A stretch of 5,445 nucleotides of DNA, taken from Tannerella sp. (GTDB lineage: Bacteria; Bacteroidota; Bacteroidia; Bacteroidales; Tannerellaceae). The stretch spans positions 1 through 5,445 of the forward strand of contig JAITAY010000079.1 in the NCBI GenBank assembly GCA_031283915.1, written 5' to 3'. How positions within the stretch are numbered: position 1 is the stretch's first letter; every line of letters begins with the position of its first letter. Below the pieces are notes generated by a model that saw nothing but the letters and a program-made list of their open reading frames with translations, ran no database searches and was not told the DNA's origin. This document shows, piece by piece, positions 1 through 5,436 of the stretch. Made by a program: the position numbers and the translations under genes.

Positions 1-173
1 TTGCCAAGCGGACTGTCGGGTACCTGTTCGGGTGACAGGTATTCGATATACTCAATCCGCCTGTCGGGAGGCAGGGGCATCAGCGCATTGAGAAAACTCG
101 TCAGCAGATGCGGATGCGTTCCGAATATTCTCTTAAAGATCAAATCATTTTTAGGATCAAGATAACGTGCCAT
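1..173 (-). CDS. Rpn-family PD-(D/E)XK nuclease / putative transposase, N-terminal part
   Basis: The minus strand from the ATG at 173 reads MARYLDPKNDLIFKRIFG, then THPHLLTSFLNALMPLPP, DRRIEYIEYLSPEQVPDSPLG, and is still open at the window edge (57 codons seen). The opening 'ARYLDPKNDxxFKRIFG', 'LxSFLNALMPL' and 'EYLSPEQVPD' are the typical N-terminus of the Rpn recombination-promoting nuclease / PD-(D/E)XK transposase family, which is abundant and multicopy in Bacteroidota. Known members are about 280-320 residues; the catalytic D and ExK residues lie beyond the edge, so activity cannot be judged. An in-frame ATG at 191 would add MKKERK, but a start at 173 fits the family's usual MARYLDP opening and gives a more normal distance from the -7 box at 209-216. 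The A/G-rich run before 173 may help initiation. Family call is by recognition, not search. Confidence 0.85.
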   Translation of the reverse strand, partial: MARYLDPKNDLIFKRIFGTHPHLLTSFLNALMPLPPDRRIEYIEYLSPEQVPDSPLG

Positions 174-208
174 TTTTCTTTCTTTTTTCATTATTGTTTC
201 ACACGCGA

Positions 209-216
209 CAAAGATA
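209..216 (-). promoter_or_regulatory. Bacteroidetes-type -7 box for the Rpn-family gene
   Basis: The minus strand reads TATCTTTG, a full match to the Bacteroidetes -7 consensus TAnnTTTG. It ends 35 bases before the ATG at 173, so transcription would begin near 200 and leave a leader of about 25-30 bases. No clear TTTG -33 element is visible about 20 bases further upstream. The same octamer stands before the protease gene, facing the other way. Confidence 0.5.
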
Positions 217-379
217 CACAATAAATATGGTGTGCCCGTATGACTGTTTCAGGTTACGTACATCAGGTTCGACAACCTCATTTGTGCAAGTGGCGAAAAA
301 ACGCCCGGAAAAGAATTTGAGTACGGTCAAAATGATAAACCTGCGTAACATGAGTTACTACTCATACTGTCTACTATCA

Positions 380-418
380 AAAAAACACGTATTATCGCGC
401 CGATAATACGTGTTTTTT
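380..418. terminator. Strong bidirectional hairpin terminator in the divergent intergenic region
   Basis: Bases 380-397 and 401-418 are perfect inverted complements (18 bp, A6 CACGTATTATCG / CGATAATACGTG T6) around a CGC loop. The A-tract on one side and T-tract on the other make it a plausible intrinsic terminator in both directions. It lies between two divergent genes whose starts face away from it, so neither uses it. The best local explanation is that it ends a minus-strand transcript coming from about 640 downwards (see the possible gene remnant at 450-667). The stem is seen directly; the terminator role is inferred. Confidence 0.7.
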
Positions 419-449
419 CGCCGACAGTACGCATTTCTCTTGTGTAACA

Positions 450-667
450 CTACCTCTTGTCTTTACACCGCCTTCGTTTTTCGAAAAAACGGTCAATCAG
501 TCCGTAAATATCCTCGCGTCCGGCTAAGGAGCTGTCTGTAAATAAACCATCCAGTTATCCTGTGCACAGGATATTTCGGGGACAGCTACAAAATATATCC
601 TGTAGCCTGTTCCTCTACGTTCCTCTTGATTTTTAGCGACAAAGTATGCGATTATTAAAAGAAATCG
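450..667 (-). pseudogene. Possible decayed minus-strand gene or short structured transcript
   Basis: No intact gene lies here, but two overlapping minus-strand open stretches read more like protein than chance. One runs from 667 to a stop at 524-526 and includes FVAKNQEERRGTGYRIYFVA. The other, in a different frame, runs from 554 to a TAG at 450-452 and includes REDIYGLIDRFFEKRRR. Neither has an ATG at its head. They end 32 bases before the hairpin terminator at 380-418, which fits the 3' end of a minus-strand unit that has lost its start or suffered a frameshift. I do not recognise a family. The alternative is a noncoding structured RNA, since the same bases hold several inverted repeats. 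Low confidence. Confidence 0.22.
506..606. repeat. Cluster of nested and overlapping inverted repeats
   Basis: Four complementary pairs occur within about 100 bases: AAATATCCT (506-514) with AGGATATTT (568-576); AGCTGTC (530-536) with GACAGCT (581-587); the perfect 18-bp palindrome TATCCTGTGCACAGGATA (556-573); and GCTACA (585-590) with TGTAGC (601-606). Several compete for the same bases (568-573 and 585-587), so an RNA from this region could adopt alternative folds. It lies upstream of the protease -7 box, so it is not part of that gene's leader. It could be an operator region, an interspersed repeat, or part of a small RNA. The pairings are seen directly; any function is unknown. Confidence 0.5.
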
Positions 668-670
668 TTA

Positions 671-678
671 TATCTTTG
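671..678 (+). promoter_or_regulatory. Bacteroidetes-type -7 box for the M16 protease gene
   Basis: TATCTTTG matches the consensus TAnnTTTG exactly and ends 29 bases before the ATG at 708, implying a leader of about 20-25 bases. The leader is AT-rich with no Shine-Dalgarno motif, normal for Bacteroidetes. No clear TTTG -33 element is seen at the expected distance. Confidence 0.55.
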
Positions 679-707
679 AATCTGATTACATTTTAAAATT
701 TAATGAT

Positions 708-3635
708 ATGAGAAAATCAATTTTGTTATGGATTCCGTTATGCTTGTGGATAACATGCACTCCGGAAAAAGGGTATGAAGTCGTTTCGCAGACCGACGGG
801 AATGGCTATGCCTATGAAGAAGTGATGAATGACCCGTTCAAGGCGCGCATCTACACGCTGGAAAACGGATTGAAGGTGTATCTGTCGAAAAATACGGACG
901 AGCCTCGTGTTCAGACAATGATTGCCGTAAAAGTGGGTTCCGGAGACGACCCGCGCGACAATACGGGGCTGGCGCATTATCTGGAACACATGATGTTCAA
1001 GGGTTCCAGCCATGTCGGCACATCCGATTGGGAAAAGGAGCAACCGTTGCTCGACAGCATTGCCGCGCTGTTCGAGGAGCATAAGGCGGCATCGACGCCC
1101 GAGCAGAAAAAGGAAATCTACCGCCGGATCGACGCCACTTCGCAGGAAGCCGCCAAGTATGCGATTTCCAACGAATACGACAAGATTGTCGGTGCGGTGG
1201 GCGCTTCGGGAACGAATGCCTTTACCAGCTACGACATGACGGTCTACGTGAATGAAATTCCCGCCAATGAAATCGACCGGTTCCTCAAGCTCGAATACGA
1301 CCGTTTCACCAACTTCCAGATGCGTCTTTTCCATACGGAACTGGAAACCGTGTACGAAGAGTTCAACATGTATCAGGACAGGGGGACTTCGCGGATGTGG
1401 AGCAAGCTCTTTGAGGGCCTGTTTGCCGAACATCCGTACAAGGTGGACATCATCGGACTGCCGGAGCATCTGAAGAATCCCTCGATGAACAGTGTCATGG
1501 CCTTTCAGAAATGTTATTATGTCCCCAACAACATGGCTGTGCTGATGTGTGGCGATTTGGATTTTGAAAACACCATCCAGTTAGTCGACAAACATTTCGG
1601 CCGGATGAAGCCGGACGAAAACCTGAAACACGCAGCCCCGGTCGCCGAAGCGCCGCTGACCGCACCGAAGACGTTTGAAATCTCCACACCCGACCAGGAA
1701 CAGGTCCTAGTCGGCTATCGTTATGGCGATGCCAAGTCAAAGGATGCGTTGTATCTGGAATTAATCGGCTCTGTTCTCTATAACGGGAAAGCGGGTTTGG
1801 TGGATTTGGATTTGCTGCAGCAGCAAAAAGTCCTGCAAATGGTTGCCGGGACGCAAAAGCTGAAAGATTACGGGATATTCGTGTTCATAGGTACGCCGCG
1901 GGAAGGCCAGACGCTCGAGGAAGTGAGCGGGCTGATACAGGACGAAATCCAAAAACTGAAGGCTGGCGATTTCGACGAAGACCTGCTGGAAGCTACCATC
2001 AATAACCAGAAACTGCAACTCATTCAGATAACGGACGGGCGTGATGGCGTGTACTCGTTCCTTGAATCATTCATCAACGAAGTGGAATGGAAAGATTATC
2101 TCTCCAAAATGGATGAAATGTCACGTATCACCAAGAAAGAGTTAGTCGCCTTTGCCAATGAATTTTTCAGGGACAATTACGTAACCGTTTACAAGCGAAC
2201 CGGGGAAAACAGGGAGAAAGTGCTTGTTGACAAGCCACACATCACCCCGATTGCGATTAACCGCGACCACGAATCGGACTTCGCCCGTGAAATACTGGCC
2301 ATGAAGCCGGAGCCTATCGAACCTGTATTTCTTGATTACGGGGCACTCATCAAAAAGCAAACGCTCAAAGACGGCATTGACTTCTACTATACGAAAAATG
2401 TCTCCAACAAGATTTACACCTTAGATCAGTTTGTGGAAATATCCAACGTCACCGACAAAAAACTGGCGCTGGCATTTCGTTACCTGCCCTATCTCGGAAC
2501 GTCCAGATATACGCCTGAAGCATTGAAAATGGAAATGTACAAGCTGGCCATGGATTTCAGCGCGTCGGCCACTTCCAGCCGTTCCTATGTCAGCGTGTTC
2601 GGTCTGGACGAAACGATCGACCGTTCGCTCGCACTGATAGAGGAAATGATGAACGATGCGGCCGTCAACCGGGAAGCATACAACAACCTGGTGGACGACA
2701 TCCTCAAGCAACGGGCGAACGCCAAGCTCAACAAGTCGCAAATCCTGCGGAGCGGACTGGTGAATTACCTCAAGTACGGCCCGAAATCGGCCTTTACGGA
2801 CTTGCTGAGCGAAGAAGAACTGAAAGCCACTGACCCGCAGGAACTGATTGACATCATCAAGCAGTTCGGCTCCTGCCGGCATGGCTATTTCTATTACGGG
2901 CCTGATCCGGAAGGCCGCATCGCCGGAATGTTGAAGAAGCTCCACACGCCCGATGTGTTGAAAGACGTTCCTCCGCGCGTGGAATATCCCGAATTGCCGA
3001 TGGACAAGCCGGTCGTCTATTTCGCCGACTACGACATGGTGCAGGCCGAAATCATACTGCTGGCCAAAGACGTGACGTTCAACCCCGAACTGATGCCTTT
3101 CGAATCCATGTTCAATTCATACTACGGCGCAGGGATGAATTCCATTGTGTTCCAGGAAATCCGTGAAGCCCGCGGACTGGCTTATTCGGCGTATACTTAT
3201 GTATCCCAGCCGCCGCGTGCCGGTCAGTCCAATTACGTTCAGGCGTATGTGGGCACGCAGTCCGACAAAATGGTAACCGCCATTGATGCTTTCCGTGAAA
3301 TGCTGACCACGATGGCCAAATCGGAAAAGGCTTTTGAAGTAAGCAAGGAATATGTACTGAACAACATGCGTTCGGAACGAATCATCAAATCGAATATCTT
3401 CTGGAACTACATGTCTCTGAAAGACCGCGGCATTGATTACGACATCCGGAAACCCGTCTATGAAACGATTCAGACCATGAAACTGGATGACGTGCAGAAG
3501 TATTTTGATGAACACATCAGCCCGGCTTGCTATTCGGTGCTCTTAATTGGAAAAAGAGACCGGATTGATTTCGACTATCTGAAAAAGATTGCCGAAGTAA
3601 GGGAACTGTCCCTGGAAGAGTTGTTCGGATATTGA
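708..3635 (+). CDS. M16-family (insulinase/pitrilysin-like) zinc metalloprotease, probably exported or lipid-anchored
   Basis: A 975-residue protein with the inverted zinc motif HYLEH at residues 90-94 (H90 and H94 bind zinc, E93 is the catalytic base). The third ligand is most likely E218 in ELETVYEEFNMY (211-222), with E211 the conserved glutamate seven residues before it. About 47 extra residues, mostly helical (roughly 111-157), separate HxxEH from E218 compared with E. coli pitrilysin. Residues 270-490 contain the first M16 C-type domain (YVPNNMAVLMCGDLDF at 271-286), a linker follows near 495-545, and residues 550-975 form the second, catalytically silent half, with REARGLAYS (819-827) supplying the conserved Arg and Tyr. 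Length fits the four-domain, clamshell family, which degrades peptides. The N-terminus is MRK, a hydrophobic stretch, then C17; the sequence WITC before T18 is a poor but possible lipobox, so export to the envelope is likely and lipidation uncertain. The start is set by the -7 box 29 bases upstream. The gene appears intact. Confidence 0.93.
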   Translation: MRKSILLWIPLCLWITCTPEKGYEVVSQTDGNGYAYEEVMNDPFKARIYTLENGLKVYLSKNTDEPRVQTMIAVKVGSGDDPRDNTGLAHYLEHMMFKGSSHVGTSDWEKEQPLLDSIAALFEEHKAASTPEQKKEIYRRIDATSQEAAKYAISNEYDKIVGAVGASGTNAFTSYDMTVYVNEIPANEIDRFLKLEYDRFTNFQMRLFHTELETVYEEFNMYQDRGTSRMWSKLFEGLFAEHPYKVDIIGLPEHLKNPSMNSVMAFQKCYYVPNNMAVLMCGDLDFENTIQLVDKHFGRMKPDENLKHAAPVAEAPLTAPKTFEISTPDQEQVLVGYRYGDAKSKDALYLELIGSVLYNGKAGLVDLDLLQQQKVLQMVAGTQKLKDYGIFVFIGTPREGQTLEEVSGLIQDEIQKLKAGDFDEDLLEATINNQKLQLIQITDGRDGVYSFLESFINEVEWKDYLSKMDEMSRITKKELVAFANEFFRDNYVTVYKRTGENREKVLVDKPHITPIAINRDHESDFAREILAMKPEPIEPVFLDYGALIKKQTLKDGIDFYYTKNVSNKIYTLDQFVEISNVTDKKLALAFRYLPYLGTSRYTPEALKMEMYKLAMDFSASATSSRSYVSVFGLDETIDRSLALIEEMMNDAAVNREAYNNLVDDILKQRANAKLNKSQILRSGLVNYLKYGPKSAFTDLLSEEELKATDPQELIDIIKQFGSCRHGYFYYGPDPEGRIAGMLKKLHTPDVLKDVPPRVEYPELPMDKPVVYFADYDMVQAEIILLAKDVTFNPELMPFESMFNSYYGAGMNSIVFQEIREARGLAYSAYTYVSQPPRAGQSNYVQAYVGTQSDKMVTAIDAFREMLTTMAKSEKAFEVSKEYVLNNMRSERIIKSNIFWNYMSLKDRGIDYDIRKPVYETIQTMKLDDVQKYFDEHISPACYSVLLIGKRDRIDFDYLKKIAEVRELSLEELFGY

Positions 3636-3674
3636 CGGTGGAGAGTGTTGGAGTTGACAGATAACAACCGGAGT

Positions 3675-3724
3675 GCAGGGATTTGGAGGCGGACGGATGC
3701 ATGTCCCCGCCTTTGAATCCCTGC
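3675..3724 (+). other. Long GC-rich hairpin between protease and small secreted-protein gene
   Basis: GCAGGGATT (3675-3683) pairs with AATCCCTGC (3716-3724), continues through three G-T wobbles, and then AGGCGG pairs with CCGCCT, giving a stem of about 18 pairs. The loop region contains GGATGCAT. No T-tract follows, so it is not a typical intrinsic terminator. It could attenuate transcription, protect the 3' end of the upstream message, or tune expression of the next gene. The fold is read directly; the role is a guess. Confidence 0.45.
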
Positions 3725-3739
3725 CTGATTTGATTGCCG

Positions 3740-4315
3740 GTGAAAAGAGGTAGCTGCATATTCATGCTGTGGTTGATACGGATCTCTGTCAACCTCTGTG
3801 CGCAGGAACAGTGGACGCCGCAGGATTCCGTATGGTTGCAGCGTGTCCTGTCGGGCGAGGAAAAGCTGCAATTGAATGAAGAAACATTGAAAGCCATTCA
3901 ATCCGGCCTCTTTATCTCCCCCGACAGGAAAGAAGAAAATCGCCTGAAACCGGGTGACCGGGAGTTGCTCATCCTGAAATCGTTTGAAGACGCTGCAAAA
4001 CGGGATACGGACAGACTGTCGCCTGCCGATTTGCCGCCGTTCCTTTATCTCAGGTACTTTCCTCCGCAGGAAAAATCCCTTCCGGCAACCGGCTCGTTCA
4101 TGGGATTCTCTTCCCGAACCGTCGCAGAACTGAAAAAAACGGATAAGTTGACGCCCCGGCGATCGACGGTAAACGACCCTGCAACCATACGCTCCGGCAT
4201 ATACGGCAGTTTTTCCGCCGAGAGCATCTTACGTACCGTTTTCTGGCCGAGCTGCCGCGCCGAAAAACGCAACGCAAAACAGGCCAACGCATATAAAACA
4301 TACAATCCATTTTGA
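3740..4315 (+). CDS. Small predicted secreted protein of unknown function (possibly DUF4858-like)
   Basis: From the GTG at 3740 the protein has 191 residues. It opens MKRGSCIFMLWLIRISVNLC and then AQ, a signal peptide of about 21 residues ending in CAQ, typical of Bacteroidetes exported proteins. Mature sequence begins near EQWTPQDSVWLQRVLSGEEK, followed by LQLNEETLKAIQSG, a low-complexity, proline-containing middle, and a basic C-terminal tail KRNAKQANAYKTYNPF. The 'WTPQDSxWLQxxLSG', 'LNxExxKAIxSG' and 'NAxxANAYKxYN' pieces resemble a family of small Bacteroidales proteins that I think is Pfam DUF4858, from memory and unchecked. Starts at TTG 3734 or ATG 3764 are also possible; 3764 would leave a weak signal peptide without a positive n-region, though AAGAGG lies 14 bases before it. 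It follows the protease on the same strand after 104 bases and has no visible promoter of its own, so co-transcription is plausible. Confidence 0.72.
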   Translation: MKRGSCIFMLWLIRISVNLCAQEQWTPQDSVWLQRVLSGEEKLQLNEETLKAIQSGLFISPDRKEENRLKPGDRELLILKSFEDAAKRDTDRLSPADLPPFLYLRYFPPQEKSLPATGSFMGFSSRTVAELKKTDKLTPRRSTVNDPATIRSGIYGSFSAESILRTVFWPSCRAEKRNAKQANAYKTYNPF

Positions 4316-4394
4316 TTGGAGGGCATTTCAAATTCTTAGTGGTGAGTGATTAGTGATGGCTGTATAGACCTTCAAAGTGCAGTCGCATACAATG

Positions 4395-4625
4395 AAAACC
4401 AAGCGTTGCCAATTTAAAAGTAAGCGCTGCAAGTTTAAAAGTAAGCGCTGCAAGTTTAAAAGTAAGCGCTGCAAGTTTGAAAGTAAGCGCTGCAAGTTTA
4501 AAAGTAAGCGCTGCAAACTTAAAAGTAAGCGCTGCAAGTTTGAAAGTAAGCGTCGCAAGTTTAAAAGTAAACGCTGCAAGTTTAAAAGTAAGCGCTGCAA
4601 ACTTGAAAGCAAGCGCTGCCGGCTT
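4395..4625. repeat. Tandem array of eleven 21-bp units
   Basis: Eleven adjoining 21-bp units without spacers. The consensus unit is AAAAGTAAGCGCTGC followed by AAGTTT. Units start at 4395, 4416, 4437, 4458, 4479, 4500, 4521, 4542, 4563, 4584 and 4605. Units at 4416, 4437, 4458 and 4521 match the consensus exactly; the first (4395) and last (4605) are degenerate edges. Variation is concentrated at the first base (A or G; G in units 4479, 4542, 4605) and near the end (AAGTTT changed to AAACTT in units 4500 and 4584). Each unit contains the palindrome AGCGCT. The period is seven codons, so several frames stay open: plus-strand KSKRCKF and KVSAASL repeats and a minus-strand NLQRLLL repeat. I regard it as a minisatellite-like element of unknown role, placed between the small secreted-protein gene and the 222-residue gene. 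It is not a CRISPR array, as no unique spacers exist. Confidence 0.95.
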
Positions 4626-4635
4626 GAAAAAATAT

Positions 4636-4660
4636 CAGGCTGAAACCACATTACAGCCTG
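4636..4660. repeat. Hairpin just after the 21-bp array
   Basis: CAGGCTG (4636-4642) and CAGCCTG (4654-4660) form a perfect 7-bp stem with an 11-base loop, starting ten bases after the last array unit. There is no T-tract, so it is not an intrinsic terminator. It may mark the boundary of the array element or fold in the leader of the downstream gene. Confidence 0.5.
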
Positions 4661-4767
4661 TGAAACAGTCTATTCAAAAACGGGCATTCGCTACTGTAAC
4701 GCCTTTCGTGCTGCAACAGGGTGCGATGTCCCGCATTAGTTACATTCATATAAATCCATAATTCCGT

Positions 4768-5436
4768 ATGCCGAAATCCCACTATTTGCCCCAGCCTTAC
4801 GGGGAACTGCTTACGTGGCTGATTAACTTCATCACGTATCTTGAAGACAGTAGCGTCGTCAGCCGTCTGGGCCTCGATACTGCCCGCATCGCTGCCCTGC
4901 GCAGCGAAATTGATGCATATCACAATGCCTGTACGCTGGCCGACAGTCCCAACGCCGGCAAAGCCGACCGCCTCGACCGCAGGGAAAAGGCGAAAGACAT
5001 TGACTCCTCTGTGAGACATTATGTGAACGTCGCACTCAGGTATAACGAAAACCTGACCGACGAAGACCGTGTCCGTCTGGGACTCACCGTGCCCGACACC
5101 GATCCGACCCCCGAAGTCGACCCGAACGAATTTCCCGAAATTGAGACGGATACTTCCGTTTTGCGGCGCGTGGGATGCCGGTTTCTCAACCGCGAACACC
5201 ACGTGGCCAAACCGCTGCACGTACACGGAACGGAACTGCGTTCGGGCTTCGTTCCCGAGGGCGAAAAGCCTTCGCTCACCCACCTGCCGAACTCCTCCTT
5301 CTCGACCCGTTCGTCGATGACGCTGGAATTTACGGACGAAGACCGCGGCAGGCAATTGGGACTCTGCGCCCGCTACGAAAACAACGTGGGCAAAAAAGGG
5401 CCTTTCGGCCCCATTGTCACCGTCTTTATCCCGTAA
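4768..5436 (+). CDS. Uncharacterised two-part protein (helical N-terminus, beta-rich C-terminus) downstream of the repeat array
   Basis: A 222-residue protein starting MPKSHYLPQPYGELLTWLIN. Residues 5-35 (YLPQPYGELLTWLINFITYL) and roughly 40-95 look alpha-helical, ending in VRHYVNVALRYNENLTDEDR. The stretch DEDRVRLGLTVPDTDPTP (about 93-110) and the C-terminal GKKGPFGPIVTVFIP (about 208-222) recall a widespread family of unknown function, known to me only from memory, whose members share 'YLPxPDxEFLxWxxNF', 'DRxxLGLTVPDxxPTP' and end near 'GEKGPWSxxV'. The C-terminal 100 residues alternate in a way that suggests a fibronectin-III or Ig-like sandwich. No signal peptide or membrane segment is apparent, so it is probably cytoplasmic. 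The ATG at 4768 fits the family's usual N-terminus; the leader is AT-rich with no Shine-Dalgarno motif. It stands alone behind the 21-bp array. The function is unknown. Confidence 0.85.
   Translation: MPKSHYLPQPYGELLTWLINFITYLEDSSVVSRLGLDTARIAALRSEIDAYHNACTLADSPNAGKADRLDRREKAKDIDSSVRHYVNVALRYNENLTDEDRVRLGLTVPDTDPTPEVDPNEFPEIETDTSVLRRVGCRFLNREHHVAKPLHVHGTELRSGFVPEGEKPSLTHLPNSSFSTRSSMTLEFTDEDRGRQLGLCARYENNVGKKGPFGPIVTVFIP
5392..5411 (-). terminator. Minus-strand terminator-like hairpin inside the 3' end of the last gene
   Basis: On the minus strand GGGCC, a GAAA tetraloop and GGCCC are followed directly by six T, a compact intrinsic terminator shape. It would stop transcription entering from the right, before it runs antisense through the 222-residue gene and the array. 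On the plus strand the same bases encode the family-typical KKGPFGP motif, so it may be a coincidence of codon choice. Confidence 0.35.

Noticed and set aside
167..406. 79-codon plus-strand open frame
   Set aside because: It begins inside the minus-strand nuclease gene, runs through its promoter and ends within the hairpin terminator; the product has no recognisable motif and odd composition.
475..491. TTTTTCGAAAAA palindrome as a second terminator
   Set aside because: The stem is A/T only with almost no loop, so it would not terminate well.
738..1469. 243-codon minus-strand frame
   Set aside because: It lies wholly antisense to the well-supported M16 protease; composition is that of a shadow frame.
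4395..4625. CRISPR array
   Set aside because: Units are 21 bp, directly adjoining, with no unique spacers and no cas genes nearby.
4377..4651. Repeat proteins (KSKRCKF, NLQRLLL) as genuine genes
   Set aside because: They follow from a 21-bp period that keeps frames open; no promoter or ribosome site supports any one, and only one could plausibly be real. Kept as a finding rather than annotated as coding.
4651..5355. 234-codon minus-strand frame opposite the last gene
   Set aside because: It is antisense to the 222-residue gene, which has family motifs and a sensible start; this frame has no recognisable features.
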